64,000 bases of DNA, taken from contig JAVEXZ010000006.1 of the NCBI GenBank assembly GCA_034003765.1, positions 25,101 to 89,100 on the forward strand, in the 5' to 3' direction. The translations under genes were made by a program, and so were the position numbers. The notes under the pieces were generated by a model. It ran no database searches, was not told the DNA's origin, and worked only from the letters and a program-made list of their open reading frames with translations. Shown here one piece after another: positions 26,255-34,975 of the stretch. The stretch is from JAAZGD01 sp034003765. Its GTDB lineage: Bacteria > Bacillota > Clostridia > Peptostreptococcales > Anaerovoracaceae. Each line of letters begins with the position of its first letter. Position 1 is the first letter of the stretch.

Positions 26255-27622
26255 ATGAAGGATATAAAAGAAATTCTTGAAAAGCAAAGAGGTTTTTTTG
26301 AAACAGGGAAAACAAAAGGTCTTGATTTTAGAATCAGGCAACTAGAGATTTTAAAGAGGGCTATACTAGCTAGGGAAGCTGACATTATGGAAGGCTTAAG
26401 AAAAGACTTGAACAAAGATGCCTTTGATAGCTATACCACAGAAATCGGAATGGTTTTAAATGAATTAACTGTGATGAAGAAGAACTTGCCTAAATGGGAT
26501 AAGGCAAAGAGAAAAAGGACTCCACTTGTTCATTTCCCAGCCTCTAGCCATATTTATAATGACCCCTACGGACTTGCTCTTATTATTTCTCCCTGGAATT
26601 ATCCTTTCCAGCTGGCATTTGCTCCTCTTATTGGAGCTATAGCCGCAGGAAATTGTGCTATTTTGAAGCCTTCTGAGTTTTCTTATCACACATCTCTTGT
26701 GATAGAAAGGCTAGTGGAGGAATCTTTTGATGAAGAGTATATTTCAGTTGTATGTGGGGAAAAAGAGGTGACTCAAGAACTGTTAGAAGAAAAATTCGAT
26801 TACATTTTTTTTACTGGCAGCGTTGCAGTTGGCCGGATAATAATGTCCGCTGCAGCCAAACATCTAACTCCTGTAACATTGGAACTGGGAGGTAAAAGCC
26901 CTTGTATAGTAGACGAGACCGCAGATTTGCCCTTGGCTGCTAAAAGGATTGTTTGGGGTAAATTCATGAATGGAGGACAGATTTGCGTGGCTCCAGATTA
27001 TATTCTGGTAGACAAAAATGTGAAAGAGAAACTTATAGAAGAAATGAAGAAAGTGATTGTTGAATTTTATGGCAAACAAGCTCATCTTGATGAAAAGTAT
27101 CATAAAATCATCAATGAAAAACAATATCAGAGGCTGGTGGGTATGCTTACTGATCAAGAAATTATATGGGGAGGAGGATTCGATAAGGAATCTCTTAAGA
27201 TAGAACCTACCCTTGTAGATAATATAGACTGGGAAAATCCCCTCATGGATGATGAAATTTTTGGGCCCATATTGCCTATCCTTGAATTTGAAAATATGGA
27301 TCAGGTAGTTTCTATGGTAAACAATCATCCCAAACCATTGGCTCTTTATCTCTTTACCAAGTCTCGAGATATTGAAAAACGAATATTAAGAGATATCTCT
27401 TTTGGAGGTGGCTGCATCAATGATGTTGTAATGCATCTTGTCAATCCTCATCTTCCCTTTGGAGGAGTAGGAGATAGTGGTATGGGGTCTTATCACGGCA
27501 GGTATAGCTACGAAGCCTTTTCTCACCAGAAAAGTGTATTGAAAAAATCAACTATATTGGATATTCCACTAAGGTACCCAAACCACAAGAACCTAGGACT
27601 TGCGAGGCGTTTCATGAAGTAA
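26255..27622 (+). CDS. NAD(P)-dependent aldehyde dehydrogenase (class 3-like)
   Basis: A 455-residue enzyme with all expected motifs: substrate/cofactor loop SPWNYPFQLAFAPLIGAIAAGN with KPSE, FFTGSVAVGR, the general base Glu in LELGGKSPC, and the catalytic Cys in GGQICVAPDY. The C-terminal end (LPFGGVGDSGMGSYHGRYSYEAFSHQKSVL) and the short length are typical of class 3 (fatty-aldehyde) members. GGAGG precedes the start. It is monocistronic by position and may detoxify or oxidise long-chain or aromatic aldehydes. Confidence 0.9.
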   Translation: MKDIKEILEKQRGFFETGKTKGLDFRIRQLEILKRAILAREADIMEGLRKDLNKDAFDSYTTEIGMVLNELTVMKKNLPKWDKAKRKRTPLVHFPASSHIYNDPYGLALIISPWNYPFQLAFAPLIGAIAAGNCAILKPSEFSYHTSLVIERLVEESFDEEYISVVCGEKEVTQELLEEKFDYIFFTGSVAVGRIIMSAAAKHLTPVTLELGGKSPCIVDETADLPLAAKRIVWGKFMNGGQICVAPDYILVDKNVKEKLIEEMKKVIVEFYGKQAHLDEKYHKIINEKQYQRLVGMLTDQEIIWGGGFDKESLKIEPTLVDNIDWENPLMDDEIFGPILPILEFENMDQVVSMVNNHPKPLALYLFTKSRDIEKRILRDISFGGGCINDVVMHLVNPHLPFGGVGDSGMGSYHGRYSYEAFSHQKSVLKKSTILDIPLRYPNHKNLGLARRFMK

Positions 27623-27738
27623 GCGTGAAGTGAAACTGGGAATTATGACACTTCATAGTTGGTTATTATTCCTAAAGTCAGTAAGTATTACTAAAAACAG
27701 CCAGTATTACTAAAATTTGATAGAAAGGATGGTTTGAA

Positions 27739-29187
27739 ATGGCAGATAAAAAACATATTACCATTTTACAGATCAACGATACTCATGGATATATGGAAGA
27801 ACATTGGGAACATTTTTGGGAGGGGGCCTATGCTAAGTATATAAGGGCTGGTGGTTACCCAAGAATGAAATACTATATAGATCAAGTAAGAGCTGAAAAG
27901 GATGGAAATGTGCTGCTTTTAGACGGTGGAGATACTTTTCATGGCACTTACCCAGTGGTAAAGTCAAAGGGCCAGGTATTAGTTCCCCTATTAAACGATT
28001 TAGGGATAAGCGCTATGACGGCCCACTGGGAGTTCGCATACGGACCTAGAGCTTTTGATAGTCTCTTAGATTCACTTAATTATCCCATGTTGGCTATTAA
28101 CTGCTACCATAAGGAAACTGATAAACTTGTCTACGATCCATATATAATAAAAGAGGTAAATGGGGTAAGGGTAGCAGTTATTGGAATTGCAGCTACTATT
28201 ATCGACAAGGTAATGCCTCCTCACTTTAGTGAGGGCCTTTATTTTACTCTTGGAAATGAAGAGTTGCCTGGATATATTCAAAAAGTGAAAAATGAAGAAA
28301 ATGCAGATATTGTCCTTGTAATGTCTCATCTGGGATATCCTCAGGAGGTTAAGCTGGCAAGTGAAATAGAGGGTATCGATATTCTCTTAAGTGCCCATAC
28401 TCACAATAGAATATATGAGCCTTCTATAATAAATGACACAATAATATTCCAATCTGGCTGCCATGGATCTTTTCTCGGCCATATTGATCTGGTTATTGAA
28501 AATAAAAAGATAGTAGACTATGACCATAGGCTTGTGGTCTTAGATTACAAAATAAAAGAAGACGAGGAGATGAAGGCTACAATAGACCAGATGATGAAAC
28601 AAGACCGGGGTATGTTAAATCAAGTAGTTGGAAAAACCAACACTGATTTAAATAGATACGCCGTATTAGAATCTACAATGGATAATTTTTTACTTAAGAG
28701 CTTAATAGATCTTACGGGAGACCAAATTGCATTTTCCAATGGATGGAGATATGGTGCCCCAATACCTAAGGGGGATATCACCCTCAACGATTTGTGGAAT
28801 ATAATTCCGGTAAATCCTCCTGTGTCTCGAGGAAAAATTACAGGCCAGGAGTTATGGGATATGATGGAAGAAAATATTGAAAGAACTTTTGCAAAAGACC
28901 CCTATGAACAGATGGGTGGCTACCTAAAAAGATGTTTGGGCATCAATTTGTATTTCAAAATCGAAAATCCCTATGGAGAGAGAATAGAGAAACTTTTTGT
29001 CCAGGGCAAAGCTGTAGAAAAAGATAAGGTATACAATGTAGTATATGTAACCAGCCAAGGAGTGCCTGAAAAGTATGGCCATGATAAGGAACAATTAGAG
29101 ATTCATGCTATAGATGCTCTTTTGAAATATCTCCAAAGGCACGGGACTGTAAATGCCGACCTTGAGGGAAGCATTGTAGCTGTGTAG
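27739..29187 (+). CDS. Cytosolic 5'-nucleotidase/SoxB-like dinuclear phosphoesterase
   Basis: A 482-residue protein of the UshA/SoxB superfamily. Metal-binding motifs are LQINDTHG (10-17), LLDGGDTFHG (60-69), MSHLGYP (about 194) and SAHTHNR (about 217). The usual nucleotidase GNHEFD motif is AHWEFAYG (95-102), which resembles the SoxB sequence at that place. The C-terminal domain (about 285-482) has the 5_nucleotid_C pattern (FSNGWRYGAPIPKGDITLNDLWNIIP). There is no signal peptide, unlike secreted UshA or SoxB. AAAGGATGG precedes the start. Either a thiosulfohydrolase-like or a nucleotide-ester activity is possible; the SoxB resemblance is inference from motif. Confidence 0.75.
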   Translation: MADKKHITILQINDTHGYMEEHWEHFWEGAYAKYIRAGGYPRMKYYIDQVRAEKDGNVLLLDGGDTFHGTYPVVKSKGQVLVPLLNDLGISAMTAHWEFAYGPRAFDSLLDSLNYPMLAINCYHKETDKLVYDPYIIKEVNGVRVAVIGIAATIIDKVMPPHFSEGLYFTLGNEELPGYIQKVKNEENADIVLVMSHLGYPQEVKLASEIEGIDILLSAHTHNRIYEPSIINDTIIFQSGCHGSFLGHIDLVIENKKIVDYDHRLVVLDYKIKEDEEMKATIDQMMKQDRGMLNQVVGKTNTDLNRYAVLESTMDNFLLKSLIDLTGDQIAFSNGWRYGAPIPKGDITLNDLWNIIPVNPPVSRGKITGQELWDMMEENIERTFAKDPYEQMGGYLKRCLGINLYFKIENPYGERIEKLFVQGKAVEKDKVYNVVYVTSQGVPEKYGHDKEQLEIHAIDALLKYLQRHGTVNADLEGSIVAV

Positions 29188-29327
29188 ACTCTAGGGAATG
29201 ATAAGGATTAATAGGTTAGCACAGCTACATTGTTAATGGTGTGTAAAGCTATATATAATTGACTTATGGGTACAAAAACTTCATAATAGAACCCAATATA
29301 ATATTTTTGACTTGGGAGGGAAAATCA

Positions 29328-29852
29328 ATGGCAGATAATGAAAGAAAGTATAAATTCACCTGGGATTTGATTGGCGATATTGAACTAGGCAGGCCTAATC
29401 TAGGTAATACGACGAGAATTGAAAATTACCGATTAATGCAATTTACATTTAGAGATGTAGTTGAGGCTAATTTCGGTGCTGAGGCTGCGGATAAAGTTTT
29501 TTATGAGGCGGGTAAATTAGCCGGTACAGAATTTTATAAGCAAAACATGAAATCCGTAGAGGATTTATCGGATTTTGTTAATCAGTTACAAGCATTGCTC
29601 AGGGATTTTGGAATAGGAATTCTAAGGGTTGAGCATGCAGATATGGAAGGTGGAGAGTTGGTTCTTACGGTCTCGGAAGATTTAGATTGTTCGGGATTAC
29701 CAGAGACGGGAACTGAAATATGTATTTATGACGAAGGCTTTATAAGCGCATTATTAGAGAGTTTTACAGGGGTTCCCTTTAAGGTAAAAGAAGTTGATTG
29801 TTGGTGCACGGGAGATAGAACATGTAGATTCACTGCAAATACAGTAAAATAG
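29328..29852 (+). CDS. V4R-domain sensor protein
   Basis: A 174-residue protein from ATG 29328, which has GGGAGGG seven bases upstream; an upstream in-frame start at 29259 has none. Residues about 70-174 make up a V4R (4-vinyl-reductase-like) domain: FYEAGKLAGTEFYKQNM near its start and CWCTGDRTCRFTA at the end with several Cys residues, which in the family bind a metal or haem-like ligand. The gene is followed after 20 bases by a diguanylate cyclase, so the two are probably a sensor-output pair. The ligand is unknown. Confidence 0.85.
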   Translation: MADNERKYKFTWDLIGDIELGRPNLGNTTRIENYRLMQFTFRDVVEANFGAEAADKVFYEAGKLAGTEFYKQNMKSVEDLSDFVNQLQALLRDFGIGILRVEHADMEGGELVLTVSEDLDCSGLPETGTEICIYDEGFISALLESFTGVPFKVKEVDCWCTGDRTCRFTANTVK

Positions 29853-29872
29853 TAAAAGGATAAGGAATAGTT

Positions 29873-31099
29873 ATGCAAGATCATGGTTTGATGATTAATG
29901 AATATATAAGATCCCTACTTTATGATATGAAGATCCCAGAAGAAATGCCCGAAGAATTTCGTAAATTTGAGGGAATGATAGAAATTGACCTTACATTACG
30001 TGAACTGAGAAGGTCAATTAGAGCTTTAGGAACAGGGGCATTATCTGAAAAAATTCAGGGGACTGGTTATGTATTTGGCATCATTAAAGATTTGCAATCA
30101 GCTTTAAGGAATCTTACTTGGCAAACCAAGGCCATATCATCAGGTGATTTTTCTCAACGGGTAGACTTCTTGGGAGAATTCTCAGACTCCTTTAATGATA
30201 TGGTCAAAAAGTTAGAATCTGCCATATTGGAGGTAGAAGAGGGCAGAGATTTATTTGAGATGTTCTTTGAAACCATACCGGATGCTACCCTTATTATTTC
30301 AGCTAAAGATGGTAAGATACTAGATTGTAATCGTGCCTCTGAAGTCATGACTGGCTGCTCCAAGAATAAATTGCAAGGCCAGTATATAAAAAAAATCGAT
30401 TTATTCAGAGACAAAAAACAAGAAAATATATTTGTTGATGCAGTTCAAAAAACCAGCAAGGGAGACAACCTTCTGGTTGAACTTACAGTTGGTGAGGATT
30501 CCCTGATTTATGGGCTTTTTTCTTGGGATACAATTCTAATAGAAAGAGAAAAACATATACTTTGTGTTATCAAAGATATAAGTGATAGAAAAAGAATGGA
30601 AGAAGAAATAAGGCGGTTATCGGAAACTGACGGGCTAACCCAGATTAGTAACCGATTGAAGCTGGATGCAGTACATAAGTTAGAAATTGAGAGATTATCC
30701 AGAAGCGATTCTGTTTGCAGTGTAATAATACTTGATATAGATTTCTTTAAGAAGGTTAACGACACATATGGGCACCTAGTAGGTGATGAAGTTCTCAAAG
30801 ACGTTGCAGATATAATTAAAAAAGGTGTTCGCAAGATAGATACAGTAGGCAGGTGGGGTGGCGAAGAATTCATGGTTATTATGCCTGTAACAGAGGCTAG
30901 TAAGGGGATGGTTCTTGCTGAAAAGTTGCGGAATAAAATATCTCGACACGTTTTTGCTGGTGTTGGAAATTTAACAGCCAGCTTTGGAGTAGCAGAGAGT
31001 CGAGGAGACCTTAATGCTGTTGAATTAGTTGCAAAGGCAGATGCCGCAATGTACCAAGCGAAAGATGCCGGCAGAAATCAGGTTTGCCAGTCTCTATAA
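29873..31099 (+). CDS. Diguanylate cyclase with PAS sensor
   Basis: A 408-residue cytosolic protein. It has an N-terminal helical region with a HAMP-like stretch (about 85-120), then a PAS domain (about 125-240; DATLIISAKDGKILDCNRASEVMTG) and a GGDEF domain (about 250-408). The active-site loop reads GRWGGEEF, and the metal-binding Asp is in VIILDIDFFKKVNDTYGH. It should make cyclic di-GMP. No inhibitory RxxD is evident just before the loop (the sequence is KIDTVGRWGGEEF). It is translated with the V4R protein. A c-di-GMP-I riboswitch lies 9 kb downstream. Confidence 0.9.
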   Translation: MQDHGLMINEYIRSLLYDMKIPEEMPEEFRKFEGMIEIDLTLRELRRSIRALGTGALSEKIQGTGYVFGIIKDLQSALRNLTWQTKAISSGDFSQRVDFLGEFSDSFNDMVKKLESAILEVEEGRDLFEMFFETIPDATLIISAKDGKILDCNRASEVMTGCSKNKLQGQYIKKIDLFRDKKQENIFVDAVQKTSKGDNLLVELTVGEDSLIYGLFSWDTILIEREKHILCVIKDISDRKRMEEEIRRLSETDGLTQISNRLKLDAVHKLEIERLSRSDSVCSVIILDIDFFKKVNDTYGHLVGDEVLKDVADIIKKGVRKIDTVGRWGGEEFMVIMPVTEASKGMVLAEKLRNKISRHVFAGVGNLTASFGVAESRGDLNAVELVAKADAAMYQAKDAGRNQVCQSL

Positions 31100-31224
31100 A
31101 GTTTGGATTGAATATTCTCTAATTTTGTGGTTACCTAGGAATTGCGGCAGTAGATGATATGAGTATGGCAAGGATACCCTTCCACTCTAAGTCACTAATT
31201 TAATTAACTAAAATAAATAAGTGT

Positions 31225-31276
31225 AAACCTACCACTAGATCGCACAGTAATACATTTAGGGGAGGTTTTTTTATTT
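31225..31276 (+). terminator. Possible terminator after the diguanylate cyclase
   Basis: AAACCTACC pairs with GGGAGGTTT (one mismatch), with a 26-base loop, followed by TTTTATTTTA. The long loop makes it moderate. Confidence 0.45.
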
Positions 31277-31402
31277 TATAATTGGGTTGAATTGGTCAAA
31301 ATCTTGTAAATCCATCTTTTACTATTGACAAAGACTAGGGGAATGGGGTATCCTAGAAACATAACAATGTTAATTAATTAACACAGCTAAAAGGAGGCAT
31401 TT

Positions 31403-32167
31403 ATGAAATTACAAGATAAGGTCGCTATTGTTACCGGCGCAAGTTCCGGTATGGGAAGAGATATTGCTTACTTATTCGCCAAAGAAGGAGCCACTGTATA
31501 TGCTGTTGCTCGTAGAGTAGACAGACTTGAAGAGTTGGCAAAGAGCACTAAGGATTTTGCTGGTAAGGTTATACCATTTGGCGCTGATCTGATGAAAAAA
31601 GAAGATGCAGAAAAGATGATTGATGCTGCAATGAAAGACTACGGCAGACTAGATATTTTAGTTAATAATGCTGGAATTATGGACGATTTTAGCCCTGTAG
31701 GAGAAGTTAAAGATGAGATGCTAGAGAAGGTTTTTGCTCTTAACGTATATGCTCCTTTTTATACCAGCAGAAAAGCCATTGAGATATTCCTGAAGCAGGA
31801 ATCAGGAAATATAATTAACGTTTCATCTATTGGTGGCTTGTTTGGTGCAAGAGCTGGGGCAACTTATACCGCTTCAAAACACGCACTAGTTGGCTTAACC
31901 AAGAACACTGGTTTCATGTATGCCAAAAATAATATTAGATGTAATGCAATCTGCCCTGGTGGAGTTGACACAGAAGTTGGAATCGGCGAATTTATGGGTA
32001 ACATAAATGAAACTGGAATGAACATTATAATGCCTAATACAGTGGGTAACCCAAGAAGTGGAACGGGAATGGAAATCGCTACCATAGCTTTATTCTTAGC
32101 TTCTGAGGATTCAAGCTTTGTTAATGGACAATGCATAGTAGCAGATAGTGGTTGGACAGCATTCTAA
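31403..32167 (+). CDS. Short-chain dehydrogenase/reductase
   Basis: A 254-residue classical SDR. The nucleotide-binding motif is TGASSGMG (12-19), with VNNAGIMDD at about 86-94, and the catalytic residues are the Ser in INVSSIGG and YTASK (Tyr and Lys). The C-terminal IVADSGWTAF is typical of fabG-like oxidoreductases. The residue at the end of beta-2 (VARRVDRLEE, with Arg residues) suggests NADP(H) preference. A strong AAAGGAGG precedes the start and a terminator follows, so it stands alone. The substrate is unknown. Confidence 0.88.
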   Translation: MKLQDKVAIVTGASSGMGRDIAYLFAKEGATVYAVARRVDRLEELAKSTKDFAGKVIPFGADLMKKEDAEKMIDAAMKDYGRLDILVNNAGIMDDFSPVGEVKDEMLEKVFALNVYAPFYTSRKAIEIFLKQESGNIINVSSIGGLFGARAGATYTASKHALVGLTKNTGFMYAKNNIRCNAICPGGVDTEVGIGEFMGNINETGMNIIMPNTVGNPRSGTGMEIATIALFLASEDSSFVNGQCIVADSGWTAF

Positions 32168-32183
32168 GCTCTTAGCATAAAGA

Positions 32184-32230
32184 AAAGCCTCCTGGAAGTG
32201 TATAAATTTACATTAACAGGAGGTTTTTTA
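32184..32230 (+). terminator. Rho-independent terminator after the SDR gene
   Basis: AAGCCTCCTG pairs with CAGGAGGTTT (one G-U), with an inner short helix GTGTAAATTTACA-like, then TTTTTT. Confidence 0.85.
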
Positions 32231-32301
32231 GTTTTTGGTTCTTTTTTTGAGTTTTGATTTAGGACACAAGACTGTTGGCTTGAGCTTTCTTTGAAATTTA
32301 T

Positions 32302-32748
32302 TTATAAGTTCTCTTCTTCGTCCATAAGTTCGTCAGCTTTATTTTCCGGATTTTCTTCTAAAGCATCTGTTTTATTTCTGAACTTATCTATTTTTTCTTT
32401 GGCTTCACCTTTAAGTTCATCAGTTTTTTCTCGGGCCTCTTCTTTTAATTCGCCGACTTTTTCTTTGGCTTCATCACCGAATTCTTTGGCTTTGGCTTTC
32501 ACTTCTTCTGATTTGGATTTTGCCTCATCTCTGACTTCACCGACCTTTTCTTTGGCTTCTTCACCAAATTCTTTGGCTTTCAATTTGAATTCTTGAGATT
32601 TCTCCTTGGCATCCTCCTTGAATTGACCAGCCTTTTCTTTGGCTTCTTCACTGAAATCATCAAACTTGTCCTTTAATTCTTCGGCCTTTTCTGTGGCTTC
32701 GTCTTTTATGCCGTCTAGTTTTTCATCTAATTTCTCAAATATGCTCAT
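32302..32748 (-). CDS. Lysine/glutamate-rich LEA-like helical repeat protein
   Basis: A 148-residue, highly charged protein (Glu, Lys, Asp and Ala dominate) starting at ATG 32748; AGAGAGG lies 7 bases upstream. It consists of about 9-11 imperfect 11-residue units of the type AKEFGEEAKEKVGE/VKAKAKEFGDEAKEKVGELKEEA. This is the signature of group 3 LEA or apolipophorin-like proteins, which fold into amphipathic helices on membranes or on drying. No membrane segment or signal peptide is present. A role in desiccation, osmotic or freeze stress is inferred from the repeat type. Confidence 0.75.
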   Translation of the reverse strand: MSIFEKLDEKLDGIKDEATEKAEELKDKFDDFSEEAKEKAGQFKEDAKEKSQEFKLKAKEFGEEAKEKVGEVRDEAKSKSEEVKAKAKEFGDEAKEKVGELKEEAREKTDELKGEAKEKIDKFRNKTDALEENPENKADELMDEEENL

Positions 32749-32894
32749 TTTCAAACCTCTCTTCCGTAAAAAAACAAACTATGATTGAAGTTATACTGTA
32801 TTAGTGATTTATTTATACACATTTTTCGTCGGTTAAAACTTGTCCTGATTAAAACTTCTAAATGTCAGGGGATTATTCGTAATCCTATTATTAG

Positions 32895-33815
32895 TTATTT
32901 CAAAAACCCTTGGAGTATAGTGTCTTCTGCTTCTTTTTCGCTTAGCCCCAAGGTCATAAGCTTGACCAGTTGTTCAGAAGCGATCTTTCCAATAGCGGCT
33001 TCATGAACCAGTTGAGCATCAGGACTAAAAGCAGTGATTTCAGGAATTGAAGAAACTTGCCCTCTATCCATAATAATGGAATCACACTGTATATGGCCTC
33101 TACATTCTGCATAGCCTCTCATATTTAAGTGGAAAACTTGCTTGGAATCGTCTTGTGCTACAGATCGTGAGAGAATCTGAGCTGTTGAATTATCTCCCTT
33201 AAGTTCCACGAGAATGTTCGACTCAGCAGTTTGAGTATTTGCTGTTAATAGCCTTTCACTTACAATTAAGCGTGCATCCTTATGCAAGATAACTTCTGTG
33301 TCTCTTTTTGTCCTATCTACTCCCTTGATCTGAATCATTTCAAGTTCAGCAATTCCACCTTCTTCTATTTCGATAATAGTTTTGGGATTTAGGATACGCT
33401 CTCCACTGCCATCACCTTCGCCGTAGTGTTTTTCAATGTACTTCATCTTAGCACCCTTACGGATAAAGAAATTGTGAATTCCGTCATGTTGTGCTTTTTT
33501 ACTACCAGTATTGTGAATCCCGCAGCCTGCCACTATGGTTACATCTGACCCCTCACCAATTTCAAAGGTATTGTAAACCATGTCATCCAGGCCTTCAGAC
33601 AGAATAACTGGAATATAGACACTTTCATTAATGGCTCCAGGCTTTATTAAAATATCAATTCCAGGTTTATCTTTTTTTGTTTGAATGTCGATATTAGCAG
33701 TGGTATTGCGGCCAGCACCTTCCCCATTTTTTCGAATGTTGTATGCTCCCTTAGGAACTCCTTGTAGGTCTGCTACTTCTTCTAAGATTTTCTTATCTAT
33801 TACATTCAGCTCCAA
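32895..33815 (-). CDS. SufB/SufD-like Fe-S cluster assembly scaffold (short form)
   Basis: A 306-residue protein with the right-handed beta-helix core of the SufBD family: IKPGAINESVYIPVILSEG near the start, TIVAGCGIHN, VSERLLTANTQTAESNILVELKG, and SSIPEITAFSPDAQLVHEAAIGKIASEQLVKLMTLGLSEKEAEDTILQGFL at the C-terminus, where the family's conserved His-Glu lies. It is shorter than ordinary SufB or SufD (about 450 residues), and matches the minimal SmsB-like form found in anaerobes with a single SufC partner. It overlaps the SufC gene by 23 bases, so the two are translationally coupled. Confidence 0.88.
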   Translation of the reverse strand: MELNVIDKKILEEVADLQGVPKGAYNIRKNGEGAGRNTTANIDIQTKKDKPGIDILIKPGAINESVYIPVILSEGLDDMVYNTFEIGEGSDVTIVAGCGIHNTGSKKAQHDGIHNFFIRKGAKMKYIEKHYGEGDGSGERILNPKTIIEIEEGGIAELEMIQIKGVDRTKRDTEVILHKDARLIVSERLLTANTQTAESNILVELKGDNSTAQILSRSVAQDDSKQVFHLNMRGYAECRGHIQCDSIIMDRGQVSSIPEITAFSPDAQLVHEAAIGKIASEQLVKLMTLGLSEKEAEDTILQGFLK

Positions 33816-34551
33816 TTGCTTTTCCTCCTATTTCACATGCATTTCTGCAACGGCATCCAGTATCCAGGTCTCTAATCTCACCAAGAATCTTTTCTCTATC
33901 AGTAATTTCACTTATCTTGCCCCCGGCAACTAAAATTACTTGATCAGCTAAGTTAAGTATTCTTTCTTGGTGGGATATAATAACAATTGTTGTATCGTAT
34001 TTTTCATTTAATGTTTCAAAGGTTTCCGTAAGCCTTTGAAAACTCCACAAGTCAATTCCAGCTTCTGGTTCATCAAACAATGCAACCTTTAAGTTGCGGG
34101 CTAAAATGCTTGCAATTTCTAGACGCTTTAATTCGCCCCCCGAAAAACTGGCATTAATCTCCCGGTCTAGATAATCTTGAGCACACAAACCAACATCAAA
34201 GAGTAATTCACATAGGTCTGGTTTAATAATTGACCCAGATGCCAAGGTTAACATATCCCTAACTTTCATGCCTTTAAATCTAGCGGGATTTTGAAAAGCA
34301 TAACCAATTCCCATCCTGGCCCTATCAGTAATGCTTTTTTGGGTAATATCTTGGGAGTCTAAAAAGATTTTTCCCGACGTGGGTGTGTAGATACCCATAA
34401 TTGCCTTGGCAATTGAGGATTTCCCTCCACCGTTGGGGCCAGTCATAACGTAGATCTTTTTTTTGTCTAGTTCTAAATCAATAGCTTTGAGAACATCTAC
34501 AGTTTGATCGTCTTCCACCATAGAAAGACTAATGTTTTCTAATCTCAGCAT
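33793..34551 (-). CDS. sufC: SufC-like ABC ATPase for Fe-S cluster assembly
   Basis: A 252-residue ABC ATPase with Walker A GPNGGGKSS, Q-loop AFQNPARFKG, signature SFSGGELKR and Walker B VALFDEPEAGID; DSQDI precedes the Q-loop. This is the SufC subtype (LDEIDAGLD replaced here by DEPEAGID). The C-terminal tail has four Cys residues (TGCRCRNACEIGGKAIGAEC), which is unusual and could hold a cluster or metal. With the overlapping SufB-like gene it makes a two-gene minimal system. No SufS, SufE or SufU genes lie nearby; the Cys source must be elsewhere. Confidence 0.9.
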   Translation of the reverse strand: MLRLENISLSMVEDDQTVDVLKAIDLELDKKKIYVMTGPNGGGKSSIAKAIMGIYTPTSGKIFLDSQDITQKSITDRARMGIGYAFQNPARFKGMKVRDMLTLASGSIIKPDLCELLFDVGLCAQDYLDREINASFSGGELKRLEIASILARNLKVALFDEPEAGIDLWSFQRLTETFETLNEKYDTTIVIISHQERILNLADQVILVAGGKISEITDREKILGEIRDLDTGCRCRNACEIGGKAIGAECNR

Positions 34552-34975
34552 TTGCTTACCACCTTTACATATTCTATGTTTATTTGTCAGTAGAAATTAT
34601 TCGTGGTTTTCGTGAACTTGCCCACACATCTACCGCAACTATTTATTGTACTCCTCCAAATATACCCTCATATTTTGGTTTTACTCAGGCCAAATGGAAG
34701 GATTTTGTCTCATCAATCTGTCAGGCTTTATTTTTGACAAGTATATAATTCATGAATGGACAATGTAATTTCAAGCATTGGTGGGGGTTTTGAAGATGTC
34801 AGAAAATTCAAAAATATGTTTACACTCTTTGTGTTTTGGTATATATATAGTAATGAATAGCATATTTAATGTAATCTTTGGTATAGTTACTTATTTAAGT
34901 AACTATATCGAGACTTGGATTTTCAAATGAATTTACTTAAAAATAATTCTAGTAAATTCTGTAGGGGTGATTTTT
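34552..34975. other. Intergenic region before the LPXTG gene
   Basis: A 424-base region between the divergent SufC and LPXTG genes with no coding sequence that I can support. It contains the palindrome at 34882-34907 and AT-rich promoter-like stretches. Confidence 0.5.
34882..34907. repeat. Perfect palindrome with 11-bp arms upstream of the LPXTG gene
   Basis: TATAGTTACTT and AAGTAACTATA are separated by ATTT. It lies about 70 bases before the LPXTG gene start. No T run follows, so it is more likely an operator or a 5'-UTR hairpin. Confidence 0.6.

Noticed and set aside
32291..32596. Serine-rich protein on the + strand
   Set aside because: It is the complement of the LEA-like repeat gene; the repeat of AAAG/CTTT codons produces a long open frame by chance.
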